From assembly GCF_014208105.1 (NCBI RefSeq), contig NZ_JACHMQ010000001.1, positions 7,316,001 to 7,380,000 on the forward strand: a stretch of 64,000 nt of DNA, given 5' to 3'. Origin of the DNA: Actinomadura coerulea. Its GTDB lineage: Bacteria > Actinomycetota > Actinomycetes > Streptosporangiales > Streptosporangiaceae. Made by a program: the position numbers and the translations under genes. The notes under the pieces are model-generated. The model did not search any database. It saw only the letters and a program-made list of their open reading frames with translations, and was not told where the DNA came from. The first letter of the stretch is position 1. Each line of letters opens with the position of its first letter. Shown one piece after another: positions 1-8,989 of the stretch.

Positions 1-287
1 AGGTCGCCGGGATGCTCGCGATCGAGCAGGCCTACCTCGTCGGGCTCGGCCTGCTCGGCGGGACGGTCCTCGGCCTGGTCGTGGCGAGGCTCGTCGTCCC
101 GCACGTGGTGCTGAGCGTGCAGGCCGCCGAGCCGTACCCGCCCGCCGATCTGGTCGTCCAATGGCCCGTGGTGCTGGCCGTCCTCGGCGGGGTGGCGGCG
201 GTGCTCGGGCTCGTGCTCGCGCCGGTCATCCGGACGCTGCGGCGCCGGAACCTCGGTGCCGGGCTGCGCGTGGGGGAGGACCGATGA
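1..287 (+). CDS. FtsX-like ABC permease, C-terminal fragment
   Basis: Only the last ~95 codons are in the window; the gene enters from the left edge in the frame that ends with TGA at 285-287. Two hydrophobic stretches (around LVGLGLLGGTVLGLVVA and VVLAVLGGVAAVLGLVLAPV) flank an outside loop, and the protein ends in an Arg-rich tail (RTLRRRN). This matches the final two membrane helices of a MacB/LolC-type permease. The stop overlaps the ATG of the next permease (ATGA at 284-287), so the four genes 1-4466 form one translationally coupled operon. The transported substrate cannot be told from the sequence. Confidence 0.75.
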   Translation, partial: VAGMLAIEQAYLVGLGLLGGTVLGLVVARLVVPHVVLSVQAAEPYPPADLVVQWPVVLAVLGGVAAVLGLVLAPVIRTLRRRNLGAGLRVGEDR

Positions 288-2848
288 GGAGTGCCGGGAT
301 GCGGCTCGTCCGCGCGCAGTGGGCGCCGCTCACCGCGCTGGCCGTGCTGATGCTGGTGTCGGCGCTGCTCGCCGTCGCCGTCCCGTCCCGGACGACCGCC
401 GGGTACGACCGCGCCGCGGCCGCCGCCTTCGGCGCCGACGCCGACATCCACGTGAAGGGGGAGGCGGGCGGCGCCGCCGCCTTCGCCGCCGTCCCAAGCG
501 AGGCGGCCCTGGCCGCCAACGCCCTCGCCTGGCGGGACCGGCTGCCCCGCTCCCTGGCCGAGGTCACCGGCGAGCCCGAGTCGTCGGTGACATCCCCGGG
601 CGACCGCGTCGAGGGGGAGTTCCGCCGCCCGAGGATCCTCTACCTCGGCTGGGAGCCGGGCGCCTGGCAGCGCATCCGCTTCGTCTCAGGCCACTACCCC
701 TTCAACAAGCCGGGGCAGACGAGCGGCGACATGAACGTGGCGATCGCCAAGAGGTACGCCGACCAACTCGGCTACAAGCTCGGCGACCGGATCGATCTCG
801 GCGGCATGAGCGTTCGCGTCAGCGGCCTGTACGCACCGGTGAAAGCCGACCAGTTCTGGGGGCCGCGCGCCCGGATCCTGCACCCGACCATCGAGTACCT
901 CCCCAACAGCACCATCGAGGCCGACGCGGGTACGGCGCTGATCGACGCCTCCGCATACTCGCGCCTCACGCGCGACCCGCACCTGAAGCTCACCTACGAC
1001 TGGCGGTTCCCGGTCCGCACCGGCGTGGTCAGCGCCGAGCAGACCCGCGTCATGGTCCGCGACCTCGACGCCTTCCGCTCAGCCGTCGAAGGGCGCGCCG
1101 ACCTCTTCCCCTGCGAGGTCTCCACCGCCCTGGACAACCGGCTGAAGGAGTTCCTCGGACGGCTCCACGCCGCCCAGTCCGTCGTCGGCCTCGCCTTCGG
1201 CGGCCTCGTCGCCGTGGCCGCCGGGCTGCTGCTGCTCGCCGCCGGGCTGCTCGGTGAGCGGCTCCGCCCGATCCTCGGCGTGATGCGGGCCCGCGGCGCG
1301 TCGCTGCGCCAGCTCGCCGCGCCCGCCTGCGGTCTGACCGCGCTCGCCGCCGTCCCGGCCGCCCTGCTCGGGTACGCGGCCGGCCGGCTCCTGGACGCCG
1401 GTCCGCCGCAGACCGCCTCGCTGGTCGCGATCGGGCTGCTCGTCCTGGCCGCGCTGGGCGTCTCGGCGGTCATGGTCCTGCGGGAGCGCGGCGGCGGGCT
1501 CGGCTCGGTCACCGAACGGCGCGACGACCTCGTCGCGGCGCGGCCGTCCCGGCGGCGGCTCGTCATGGACGGCCTGCTGGTGGTGCTCGCGATGATCGGC
1601 GTCGTGCTGCTGCGCGAGCGCGGCGCGTCCGCCGGCACCGACCCGCTCGTCGCCGCCGTCCCCGCCCTGCTCGGCGCGGCGCTCGGCGTGCTCGTCCTGC
1701 GCGCCTACCCGTACCTGCTGCGCGCGGCCGGGCCGCTGCTGCGGCGGCGGACCGGGGCCGTCGCGTTCATCGGCCTCGCCCGCGCGTCCCGGCAGAACCT
1801 CGTCGGGGCGCTGCCGCTGGCCGTCCTGCTGCTGGCCGCGACCATCGCCGGCTTCACCTCGACCGTGGACACCGCGCTGCGGAACGGGCAGGAGCGCGCC
1901 TCCTGGGCCGAGACCGGCGCCGAGGCGCGGGTCGAGGCGGGGTCGCTGGACGAGGCCGGGCTCCGCCGCATCCGCGCGGTGCCCGGCGTCACCGGCGCAG
2001 TCCGGGTCAAGGTCATCGTGCAGGCCTCGTCCGCCACCGACCAGGCGCCGATGACCGTGGTCGGCGTGGACCTCGACGCCTACCGGAGGCTCGCCCCCGA
2101 GGTGCCCGGCATCCCGGACACCTCGGGCGCGCTGGTGTCGCCCCTGGCCGCCCGCACCCTGGGCTCCGGCACCGTGACGCTCAGCCGCGCCGGCATGGAC
2201 CCGGTGACCGTCGAGCCGTCCGGCCAGATCGCGCGCTTCCCCGGTCAGGAGAAGAACAGCGCCTTCGTGATCGTTCCCTACCGGACGGTCGCCAGTGCGA
2301 CGGGATTCCCGTCCCACGTCTTCGTCGCAGGCGACCACATCGACGTCAAGGCGCTGCGCGCCGCGGCCCCGGGGGACGACATCGTGCTGCGGCAGCGGGT
2401 GCTGCGGGAGATGACGGGGCTGCCGCTGGTGTCGGTCGTCCACGAGACCTTCCGCAACGGCGCCCTCGCGGGCGGCGTGTACGGGCTCCTCGCCGTCCTG
2501 CTCGTGCTCGTCGTGGGCGCCCGCGCCCGCGGCCGGATGACCGCCCACCTGCGCGCCCTCGGGCTGAGCCGCCGGCAGAGCCGCCGCCTCGCCCTCGTGG
2601 AGATCGCGCCCGTCCTGCTGTGCGCGGTCGGCGCCGGGTGGGTCCTCGGCCTGCTGCTCCCGGAGATCACCGGACCGGCCGTGGACCTGCGCCCCTACAC
2701 CGGCGGCTTCGCCGTCACCGCGCACGTCCCGGGACTGCCGGCGCTGCTCGGCCTGCTCGCCGCGCTGCTGCTGGCGGCCGCCGCCGCCGTCGCGGTCGAC
2801 CGCGCCTTCGACGCCGACCCCGGCAACGCCCTGAGAACGGGGGACTGA
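284..2848 (+). CDS. FtsX-like ABC transporter permease (854 aa)
   Basis: Membrane subunit of a MacB/FtsX-type exporter. An N-terminal helix (residues ~16-34) is followed by a ~270-residue extracytoplasmic domain, a helix bundle from ~300 (VGLAFGGLVAVAAGLLLLAA) through ~400, a second set of helices around 450-560, a second outside domain and C-terminal helices. Two such repeats are typical for ~850-aa FtsX permeases. The start is the ATG overlapping the upstream TGA; a longer reading frame exists upstream but would overlap the previous gene. The stop overlaps the next ATG (TGATG at 2846-2850). These systems usually move lipids, lipoproteins or peptides, or transmit force to cell-wall enzymes. 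Which applies here is unknown. Confidence 0.9.
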   Translation: MRSAGMRLVRAQWAPLTALAVLMLVSALLAVAVPSRTTAGYDRAAAAAFGADADIHVKGEAGGAAAFAAVPSEAALAANALAWRDRLPRSLAEVTGEPESSVTSPGDRVEGEFRRPRILYLGWEPGAWQRIRFVSGHYPFNKPGQTSGDMNVAIAKRYADQLGYKLGDRIDLGGMSVRVSGLYAPVKADQFWGPRARILHPTIEYLPNSTIEADAGTALIDASAYSRLTRDPHLKLTYDWRFPVRTGVVSAEQTRVMVRDLDAFRSAVEGRADLFPCEVSTALDNRLKEFLGRLHAAQSVVGLAFGGLVAVAAGLLLLAAGLLGERLRPILGVMRARGASLRQLAAPACGLTALAAVPAALLGYAAGRLLDAGPPQTASLVAIGLLVLAALGVSAVMVLRERGGGLGSVTERRDDLVAARPSRRRLVMDGLLVVLAMIGVVLLRERGASAGTDPLVAAVPALLGAALGVLVLRAYPYLLRAAGPLLRRRTGAVAFIGLARASRQNLVGALPLAVLLLAATIAGFTSTVDTALRNGQERASWAETGAEARVEAGSLDEAGLRRIRAVPGVTGAVRVKVIVQASSATDQAPMTVVGVDLDAYRRLAPEVPGIPDTSGALVSPLAARTLGSGTVTLSRAGMDPVTVEPSGQIARFPGQEKNSAFVIVPYRTVASATGFPSHVFVAGDHIDVKALRAAAPGDDIVLRQRVLREMTGLPLVSVVHETFRNGALAGGVYGLLAVLLVLVVGARARGRMTAHLRALGLSRRQSRRLALVEIAPVLLCAVGAGWVLGLLLPEITGPAVDLRPYTGGFAVTAHVPGLPALLGLLAALLLAAAAAVAVDRAFDADPGNALRTGD

Positions 2849-3777
2849 TGACCGACACGACCGATCTCGCCGAACTGGAGCGCCGGGCCGCCGAACGCGG
2901 CCCCGTCTACGGCGAGGGCGCCCACATCGTCTGCGACAACCTGGTGCGCATCTACAAGACCGACGGCGTCGAGGTCGTCGCCCTCCAGGGACTCGACCTG
3001 CTGGTCGACCCCGGCGAGCTCGTCGCCATCGTCGGCGCGTCCGGGTCGGGGAAGTCGACGCTGCTGAACATCCTGTCCGGGCTGGACGTGCCGACCGCCG
3101 GCGTCGCCCGCGTCGCCGGCTCGGACCTGCTCACCATGGCGTCCAAGGAGCGGCTGGAGTTCCGGCGCGAGAAGGTCGGGTTCGTCTGGCAGCAGACGTC
3201 CCGCAACCTCCTGCCGTACCTGACCGCCGCGCAGAACGTCGAGCTGCCCATGAGGTTCGCCGGGCGGTCGCGCCGCGAGCGCGCCACCCGCGCCGCCGAG
3301 CTGCTCGGCATGCTGGACGTCGGCGACTGCGCGGGCCGCCGCCCGGCCGAGCTGTCCGGCGGCCAGCAGCAGCGCATCGCGATCGCCGTGGCCGTCGCCA
3401 ACGAACCCCGGGTCGTGCTGGCCGACGAGCCGACCGGCGAGCTCGACACCGCCACCGCCGCCGGGGTGTTCGCCGCCCTGCGCCGCGTCAACGAGGAGCT
3501 CGGCACCACCACCGTCGTCGTCACCCACGACGCGCAGGTGTCCGAGCGCGTCGACCGGACCGTCGGCATCCGCGACGGCCGCACCAGCGTCGAGGTCCGC
3601 CGCCGCTCCGAGGACGACGGGACCCGCGTCGTCGAGGAGTACGCCCTCCTCGACCGGGTCGGCCGCGTCCAGCTGCCGAAGGGCTTCACCGAGGCGCTGG
3701 ACCTGCGCGACCGCGTCCGCCTCGCCCTGGAGAGCGACCATGTCGGCGTCTGGCCCGACCAGGAGGAGAACCGATGA
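2848..3777 (+). CDS. ABC transporter ATP-binding protein (MacB/LolD type, extended)
   Basis: ATPase partner of the adjacent permeases, 309 aa. Walker A GASGSGKST at ~63-71, signature LSGGQQQR, Walker B VVLADEPTGELD, and switch His in VVTHD. It carries a ~30-residue N-terminal extension before the NBD and a ~65-residue C-terminal tail after the usual end. That makes it longer than a standard LolD (~230 aa); the tail may contact the permease or a regulator (inference). The start overlaps the previous stop by one base, and the end overlaps the second ATPase by four bases (ATGA). Confidence 0.93.
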   Translation: MTDTTDLAELERRAAERGPVYGEGAHIVCDNLVRIYKTDGVEVVALQGLDLLVDPGELVAIVGASGSGKSTLLNILSGLDVPTAGVARVAGSDLLTMASKERLEFRREKVGFVWQQTSRNLLPYLTAAQNVELPMRFAGRSRRERATRAAELLGMLDVGDCAGRRPAELSGGQQQRIAIAVAVANEPRVVLADEPTGELDTATAAGVFAALRRVNEELGTTTVVVTHDAQVSERVDRTVGIRDGRTSVEVRRRSEDDGTRVVEEYALLDRVGRVQLPKGFTEALDLRDRVRLALESDHVGVWPDQEENR

Positions 3778-4466
3778 CCGCGCCGATGGTGGCCGTGGAG
3801 GGGCTGGTCCGGACGTTCCGGGCGGGCAGGATCGAGGTCCCGGCGCTGCGCGGGGCGTCCTTCACCGTCGCGCCCGGCGAGATCGTCGCCGTCCGGGGCC
3901 GCTCGGGCTCGGGCAAGACGACCCTCCTCAACCTGATCGGCGGCCTGGACAGCCCGGACGGCGGCACCGTCCGCGTCGACGGCCGCGACGTCGGCGCGCT
4001 CTCCGAGGACGAGCTGCTCGCCCTGCGCCGCGACGGCATCGGCTACGTGTTCCAGTCGCACGGCCTCATCCCCGTCCTGTCGGCCGCCGAGAACGTCGAG
4101 GTCCCGCTGCGCCTCGTCCGCACGCCGCCCGCCGAGCGGGACGAGCGGGTCCGCGTCCTGCTGAGCCTCGTCGGCCTGGCCGACCACGCGCTGCAGCGCC
4201 CCTACGAGCTGTCCGGCGGCCAGCGCCAGCGCGTGGCGATCGCCCGCGCCCTCGCCAACCGCCCCCGCCTGCTCCTGGCCGACGAGCCCACGGGCCAGCT
4301 CGACTCCGAGACCGCCGCCGCCATCATGCCGCTGCTCCGCGCGGTCGTCTCCAGCGAGGGCGTGACCGTCCTGATGGCGACCCATGACGAGAGCCTCCTC
4401 GCCGAGGCCGACCGCGTCCTGACCCTGGAGGACGGCTCCGTCACCGAGGCGTCCGTCCCCGCCTGA
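3774..4466 (+). CDS. ABC transporter ATP-binding protein (LolD/MacB type)
   Basis: Standard-length 230-aa nucleotide-binding subunit. Walker A GRSGSGKTT at 42-50, signature ELSGGQRQR, Walker B LLLADEPTGQLD, switch THD. It starts with ATG overlapping the previous stop (ATGA). Two non-identical ATPases after two permeases suggest a heteromeric export complex. The gene is the last of the operon; a convergent gene begins 19 bp downstream. Confidence 0.94.
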   Translation: MTAPMVAVEGLVRTFRAGRIEVPALRGASFTVAPGEIVAVRGRSGSGKTTLLNLIGGLDSPDGGTVRVDGRDVGALSEDELLALRRDGIGYVFQSHGLIPVLSAAENVEVPLRLVRTPPAERDERVRVLLSLVGLADHALQRPYELSGGQRQRVAIARALANRPRLLLADEPTGQLDSETAAAIMPLLRAVVSSEGVTVLMATHDESLLAEADRVLTLEDGSVTEASVPA

Positions 4467-4485
4467 CCGTCACCCCGCCTGACCG

Positions 4486-5211
4486 TCACCCGGCCAGGTT
4501 CCGTCCCCGGATCGTGTAGACGCGGGCCCCGACGGCCATGAGGGCGGCGATGGGCAGCCAGACGGCCGCCGTGACCCGGAGGTCCTCCCCCGCCCCGCTC
4601 GCGACGACCGGGGAGAAGAGGCCGGCGAAGAAGACGCCGACGGCCAGGCCGAGGGTGGCGACCATGCCCCGGCTCGGGTTCGGGACGGTGCGGCGGCCCA
4701 GCCTCCAGACGCACGCCGCCGCGACGAGGACGCCGGGCGGGATCATGATCAGCCCGGCGATGAGGTACCGGGCGCGCAGGTCGTCCGGGGCGGCGTCGGT
4801 GTCCTGCGACTCGCCGCGCGCCGCGACCTCGGTCAGCCGCCCGCGCCAGACGGTGCCGGTGACCCGGTCGCCCTTGGCGAGGTCGCCGATGACCGGGCCC
4901 CGGTCGGTGTAGGCCGTCCTCTGCCTGCCGCCGTCCGCGTCGGTCAGGGTGACGGTGTCGAGTTCGCCCCGCTTCGACGTCAGACGGACGCCGGACACGG
5001 TGAACTCCCGCGTCCAGCGGCACTCGGCCGGCCCGGGCGGCGCGGCCGGGCAGCGCGGCGCGGCCCTGTAGGCGTCCAGGTCCCGGGTGCCGTCCGGGAC
5101 GTTCGTGACCGCCAGGGCCACGGCGAAGGCCACGAAGGCGACGGCGGCCAGGAGCGTGAGCACGGTCGCGACGGTGCTGCGCAGGATTCCGGTGAGGGAA
5201 GGCTGGGACAC
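4486..5211 (-). CDS. Conserved membrane protein, unknown function
   Basis: 241-aa protein. There is one N-terminal membrane helix (TVLTLLAAVAFVAFAVALAV), then an extracytoplasmic domain of ~120 residues that reads like a small beta-rich fold (SGVRLTSKRGELDTVTLTDADG), then three C-terminal helices (YLIAGLIMIPPGVLVAAACV, MVATLGLAVGVFFAGLF, AAVWLPIAALMAVGAR). The GTG start at 5211 was chosen because the hydrophobic helix follows about a dozen residues later; the open frame extends far upstream but has no plausible coding character there. It is convergent with the ABC operon. I do not recognise the family. Confidence 0.7.
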   Translation of the reverse strand: MSQPSLTGILRSTVATVLTLLAAVAFVAFAVALAVTNVPDGTRDLDAYRAAPRCPAAPPGPAECRWTREFTVSGVRLTSKRGELDTVTLTDADGGRQRTAYTDRGPVIGDLAKGDRVTGTVWRGRLTEVAARGESQDTDAAPDDLRARYLIAGLIMIPPGVLVAAACVWRLGRRTVPNPSRGMVATLGLAVGVFFAGLFSPVVASGAGEDLRVTAAVWLPIAALMAVGARVYTIRGRNLAG

Positions 5212-5310
5212 GTCCTGATTGTCCCGTTCCAATGAGCGATGCGGCAATCGGGGAGAGGCTTGCGAGGTGATCGTCGGGGGAATCGGTATCGGGGGAACGG
5301 AGGGGGCTCG

Positions 5311-6510
5311 ATGGCGACCGTCGTATTGGTGGGGACGCTCGACACCAAGGGTGCGGAGTACGCGTGGCTCCGCGAGCGGGTGCGCGAGCTGGGCTGCGAC
5401 ACCGTGCTCGTGGACGCGGGGATCGGACCGTCCGAGGTGGAGGCCGACGTCTCCGCCGAGGAGGTCGCGCAGGCCGGGGGCACCTCGCTGCAGGCACTGC
5501 GGGACGCCGGAGACCGGGGCGCGGCCGTCACGGCGATGGGGGAGGGCGCGGCGATCGTCCTCGCCGCGCTGGACCGGGTGGACGCCGTGCTCGCCGTCGG
5601 TGGGAGCGGCGGATCGTCGATCGCCGCGCGGGCCGTCCGGGACCTGCCCATCGGACTGCCCAAACTGATCGTGTCGACGATGGCGTCGGGGGACGTCTCG
5701 CCCTACGTGGGCGCCAAGGACGTCACGCTCACCTACAGCGTCGTCGACATCGCGGGCGTGAACCGGCTGTCGCGCCTGATCCTCGGGAACGCCGCCGCGG
5801 CGGCGGCCGGGATGGCGAAGGCGCACGCCGTCCCGGAGCCCGCCCCGGACGAGCGGCCCCTCGTCGGGGCGTCCATGTTCGGGGTCACGACCCCGGCGGT
5901 GGACGCCGCCCGGGAGCGGCTGGACGAACTGGGCTACGAGGTGCTCGTCTTCCACGCGACGGGCGCCGGGGGACGGGCGCTCGAAGGGCTCGTGGAGAGC
6001 GGCCTGCTGGCCGGGGTCCTCGACCTGACCACCACCGAGCTGGCGGACGACCTCGTGGGCGGCGTCCTGTCGGCGGGACCCGACCGGCTCACGGCGGCCG
6101 GGCGGCGCGGCGTCCCGCAGGTCGTGGCGCCCGGCGCCCTCGACATGGTCAACTTCGGGCCGCGCGAGACCGTCCCCGACCGGTTCGGGCAGCGCCTGCT
6201 GTACGTCCACAACCCGACCGTGACGCTGATGCGGACGACGGCCGAGGAGATGGGCGAGCTGGGGCGCCGGATGGCGTCCAAGCTGGCGGGCGCCACCGGG
6301 CCCACCGCGCTGTTCGTCCCGCTCAAGGGCGTGTCGGCGCTGGACGCCCCGGGCATGCCGTTCCATGATCCGGTGGCCGACGTGGCGTGCTTCATGGCGC
6401 TGGAGGAGGTCGCGGACGCGGAGATGCTCGACATGCACATCAACGACCCGCGGTTCGGGCGGGCGATGGCCGACCGGCTGCACCGGCTGATCTCGGAGGG
6501 CGCGAAGTGA
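5311..6510 (+). CDS. Tm-1-like ATP-binding (UPF0261) family protein
   Basis: 399 aa, the family's usual length. The N-terminus (VVLVGTLDTKGAEYAWLRERV) and the glycine-rich VGGSGGSSIAARAV segment match the Tm-1-like ATP-binding domain. The second half carries the typical SMFGVTTPAVDAARERL and APGALDMVNFG motifs. Plant Tm-1 has this domain fused to a TIM barrel; here the TIM-barrel partner is the next gene, overlapping by four bases (GTGA). The start is ATG 5311, about six bases after a GGAGGGGG ribosome-binding site. The enzymatic reaction is not established for the family; a role in small-molecule metabolism with its two operon partners is inferred. Confidence 0.88.
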   Translation: MATVVLVGTLDTKGAEYAWLRERVRELGCDTVLVDAGIGPSEVEADVSAEEVAQAGGTSLQALRDAGDRGAAVTAMGEGAAIVLAALDRVDAVLAVGGSGGSSIAARAVRDLPIGLPKLIVSTMASGDVSPYVGAKDVTLTYSVVDIAGVNRLSRLILGNAAAAAAGMAKAHAVPEPAPDERPLVGASMFGVTTPAVDAARERLDELGYEVLVFHATGAGGRALEGLVESGLLAGVLDLTTTELADDLVGGVLSAGPDRLTAAGRRGVPQVVAPGALDMVNFGPRETVPDRFGQRLLYVHNPTVTLMRTTAEEMGELGRRMASKLAGATGPTALFVPLKGVSALDAPGMPFHDPVADVACFMALEEVADAEMLDMHINDPRFGRAMADRLHRLISEGAK

Positions 6511-7328
6511 ACCGCGAGACCGTCCTGTTCCGGCTGCGGAACACCGTCGCGGAGGGCAGGCCCGTCATCGGCGCGGGCGCGGGCACCGGGCTGTCCGCCA
6601 AGTGCGCCGAGGCGGGCGGCGCCGACCTGATCATCATCTACAACTCGGGCCGCTACCGGATGGCCGGACGCGGGTCGCTGGCCGGCCTGCTGCCCTACGG
6701 GGACGCCAACCAGATCGTCGTGGAGATGGCCTCGGAGGTGCTGCCCGTCGTCCGGGACACGCCCGTCCTGGCCGGGGTGTGCGGCACCGACCCGTTCCGG
6801 GTGATGCCGGTCTTCCTCGACCAGCTCAAGGCCATGGGGTTCGCGGGCGTGCAGAACTTCCCCACGGTCGGGCTCTACGACGGCGTCTTCCGGCAGAACC
6901 TCGAAGAGACCGGCATGGGGTACGGCCTGGAGGTCGAGATGGTGCGGCTCGCCCACGAGCGCGGCCTGGTCACCGCCCCCTACGTCTTCGACGAGGACCA
7001 GGCGCGGGCGATGGCCGAGGCCGGCGCCGACGTGCTCGTCCCGCACGTGGGCCTCACCACCAAGGGCAGCATCGGCGCCGGGACTTCCCTGACGCTGGAC
7101 GAGGCCGTCGAGCGCGTCCAGGCCATGCGGGACGCCGCGGCCGCCGTCCGTCCCGACGTCCTCGTGCTGTGCCACGGCGGCCCCATCGCCGAACCGGCCG
7201 ACGCCGCCCACGTCCTGTCCCGGACGGAGGGCGTCGCCGGCTTCTTCGGCGCCTCCTCCGTCGAGAGGCTCCCCACCGAGAAGGCCGTCACCGCGCAGGT
7301 CGCGGCCTTCAAGAACCTGGAGATCTGA
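6507..7328 (+). CDS. Phosphoenolpyruvate hydrolase-family TIM-barrel protein
   Basis: 273-aa TIM barrel of the PEP hydrolase / isocitrate lyase-like superfamily (also called TIM-barrel signal transduction protein). Visible motifs are PVIGAGAGTGLSAKCAEAGG, IIIYNSGRYRMAGRGSLAG, PVLAGVCGTDPF, GVQNFPTVGLYDG and LCHGGPI. The GTG start overlaps the preceding TGA, and the TGA end overlaps the following ATG by one base, so the three genes are translationally coupled. The pairing with UPF0261 recalls the fused domains of plant Tm-1. Product and substrate are unknown. Confidence 0.87.
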   Translation: MNRETVLFRLRNTVAEGRPVIGAGAGTGLSAKCAEAGGADLIIIYNSGRYRMAGRGSLAGLLPYGDANQIVVEMASEVLPVVRDTPVLAGVCGTDPFRVMPVFLDQLKAMGFAGVQNFPTVGLYDGVFRQNLEETGMGYGLEVEMVRLAHERGLVTAPYVFDEDQARAMAEAGADVLVPHVGLTTKGSIGAGTSLTLDEAVERVQAMRDAAAAVRPDVLVLCHGGPIAEPADAAHVLSRTEGVAGFFGASSVERLPTEKAVTAQVAAFKNLEI

Positions 7329-7735
7329 TGCTGAGGAACCCCGGTGACGTGGCGACCGCGACCTTCGACTGGGGGTCGATCAAGTGGTTCGTCACCCCGT
7401 CCGCGGTGCCCGGGGCGGGCAGCACCCTGGGGGAGGTGATCGTCAACCCCGGCAAGGGCCACGCCCGGCACCACCATCCGGACGCCGAGGAGGTCATCTA
7501 CGTGATCTCCGGCGAGGCCGCGCAGATGGTCGACGACGGCGAGCCCTTCCTGATCCGCGAGGGTGACGCCGTCCACATCCCCAAGGGCGTGTGGCACTCC
7601 ACCTACAACATGACATGGCGCCCGCTGCGCCTGATCGTCACTTACACCCCCGGCGGCGAGGAGAAGGCCCTGGAGGCCGCCCCCGACCACTGCCTCCACG
7701 AACCGGGCGCCATCCCCGAATGGCGCCCCGCCTGA
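7328..7735 (+). CDS. Cupin-domain protein
   Basis: 135-aa single cupin. Motif 1 is KGHARHHHPDAEEVIYVISG, with three His and a Glu as likely metal ligands; motif 2 is GDAVHIPKGVWHSTYN. It is the last gene of the 5311-7735 operon (one-base overlap with the TIM-barrel gene). A cupin next to UPF0261/PEP-hydrolase proteins suggests a sugar-acid or keto-acid pathway with an isomerase or lyase step, but no specific reaction can be assigned. It converges with the ROK regulator 24 bp downstream. Confidence 0.88.
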   Translation: MLRNPGDVATATFDWGSIKWFVTPSAVPGAGSTLGEVIVNPGKGHARHHHPDAEEVIYVISGEAAQMVDDGEPFLIREGDAVHIPKGVWHSTYNMTWRPLRLIVTYTPGGEEKALEAAPDHCLHEPGAIPEWRPA

Positions 7736-7759
7736 CCCGTCCCGGCCGGGCGCTCGGGC

Positions 7760-8938
7760 TCAGGCGCGGGACCAGGCGGCCAGGCCCTCCTCGGTGAGGA
7801 GCAGGTCGAAGGCGGCGTCCGCGGCCCCGGTCAGGGGGCCCTGCGGGCCGAGCGTCGAGGGCAGGATGGGCGGCGGCGCCGCACGGCGGTAGCGCATCAG
7901 GCCCGCGGAGTAGCCGGTCTCCAGGGCCGCGGGCGCCGTCGCGGCCAGGCCGGTGGCCAGGCCGGAGATCGTGACCACGCCGGGGTCGAGGGCGTTGGCG
8001 AGGGCGCCGATGCCCCGTCCCAGCGCGTGCGCGGCGGCCTCGACGGCCGAGCGGGCCGCCGGGTCGGACGCCGCGGCGGCGATCACGTGCCCGGCCGCCG
8101 TGCGCGGGTCCCGGGGGGCGGGGCGGCCGAGCGCGCGGGCCATGGCGCGGCCGTCGACCTCCAGGTCCCAGCAGCCGCGGGCGCCGCAGGGGCACCGGAG
8201 CGAGGGGTCGCCGAACGGCATGTGGCCGAACTCGCCGCCCGCGCCCGTGGCGCCGTCCACCGGCCGCCCGTCCACGACGAGGATGCCGCCGACCCCCACC
8301 TCGACCGTCAGGTGCAGGACGACCCGCGCGCCCGCGCCCGCCCCGCGCCTGGCCTCCGCCAGCCCGGCGAGCGAGGCGTCGTTGCCGACGAGCAGGGGGA
8401 TCCCGGGCGGGCGGAGCGGTTCGAGGTCCACGTCGCGCCACCCCATGCCCGACGCCTGGACGACCGTGGTCGCGCTGACCGTGCCCGCGACGCACGCGGA
8501 CACCGCGCGGAGGCGGTGGCCGTAGCGAACGCGCAGAGCCGACACGTGGTGGCCGAGCGTCCTGAGGACGTCCGGGGTGCCGGAGTGGCCGCCGGCCTCC
8601 TGCGCGACGACGCGGCCGCCCAGTTCGACGCAGGCGGCCCGCCACCGCTCGTGGCTGACGTCCACGACGCACACCAGCGGGCCGTCGCGGTGGGGCACGA
8701 GCGCCGGGGAGGGGCGGCCGCGCCCGCCGGTCAGGGGGGACGCCTCCTCGTCGAGCAGCCGGGCCGCCTTCAACCGGCTCGTGATCTCGGTCGCGGACCC
8801 GCTGCTCAGCCCCAGCGCCCGCGCGGCGTCCGCGCGCTTGGCGGACGGGCGCGCGTGGACGTGGCGGAGCATGGCCAGCGCGCCCTGGCTGCGCAGGGCG
8901 CGCGCGGAGTGCGCGGTCATCGGCTCCATGGGTGACAT
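7760..8938 (-). CDS. ROK family transcriptional regulator
   Basis: 392 aa. The N-terminal winged helix (LSSGSATEITSRLKAARLLDE) is followed by the ROK sugar-kinase-like domain with GGRGRPSPAL, an NDASLAGLAEARRG stretch, the GEFGHMPFG loop and the zinc-binding CPCGARGCWDLEVDG motif. It is likely a sugar-responsive repressor. It is divergent from an MFS transporter with 51 bp between the starts, so it probably controls that gene and itself. The start is ATG 8938, preceded by AGGA; there is a second in-frame Met three codons later. Confidence 0.9.
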   Translation of the reverse strand: MSPMEPMTAHSARALRSQGALAMLRHVHARPSAKRADAARALGLSSGSATEITSRLKAARLLDEEASPLTGGRGRPSPALVPHRDGPLVCVVDVSHERWRAACVELGGRVVAQEAGGHSGTPDVLRTLGHHVSALRVRYGHRLRAVSACVAGTVSATTVVQASGMGWRDVDLEPLRPPGIPLLVGNDASLAGLAEARRGAGAGARVVLHLTVEVGVGGILVVDGRPVDGATGAGGEFGHMPFGDPSLRCPCGARGCWDLEVDGRAMARALGRPAPRDPRTAAGHVIAAAASDPAARSAVEAAAHALGRGIGALANALDPGVVTISGLATGLAATAPAALETGYSAGLMRYRRAAPPPILPSTLGPQGPLTGAADAAFDLLLTEEGLAAWSRA

Positions 8939-8989
8939 CCTGGCGTGCCGGACTTATCCTCGCCCTACGAGTTTAATGGGGAGGCGCCG
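8939..8989. promoter_or_regulatory. Divergent ROK/MFS control region
   Basis: A 51-bp gap between the start of the ROK gene and the start of the MFS gene. On the minus strand TAAACT (8975-8970) could be a -10 box for the ROK gene. On the plus strand a GGGGAGG ribosome-binding site sits at 8978-8984. No long palindrome is obvious. Confidence 0.4.
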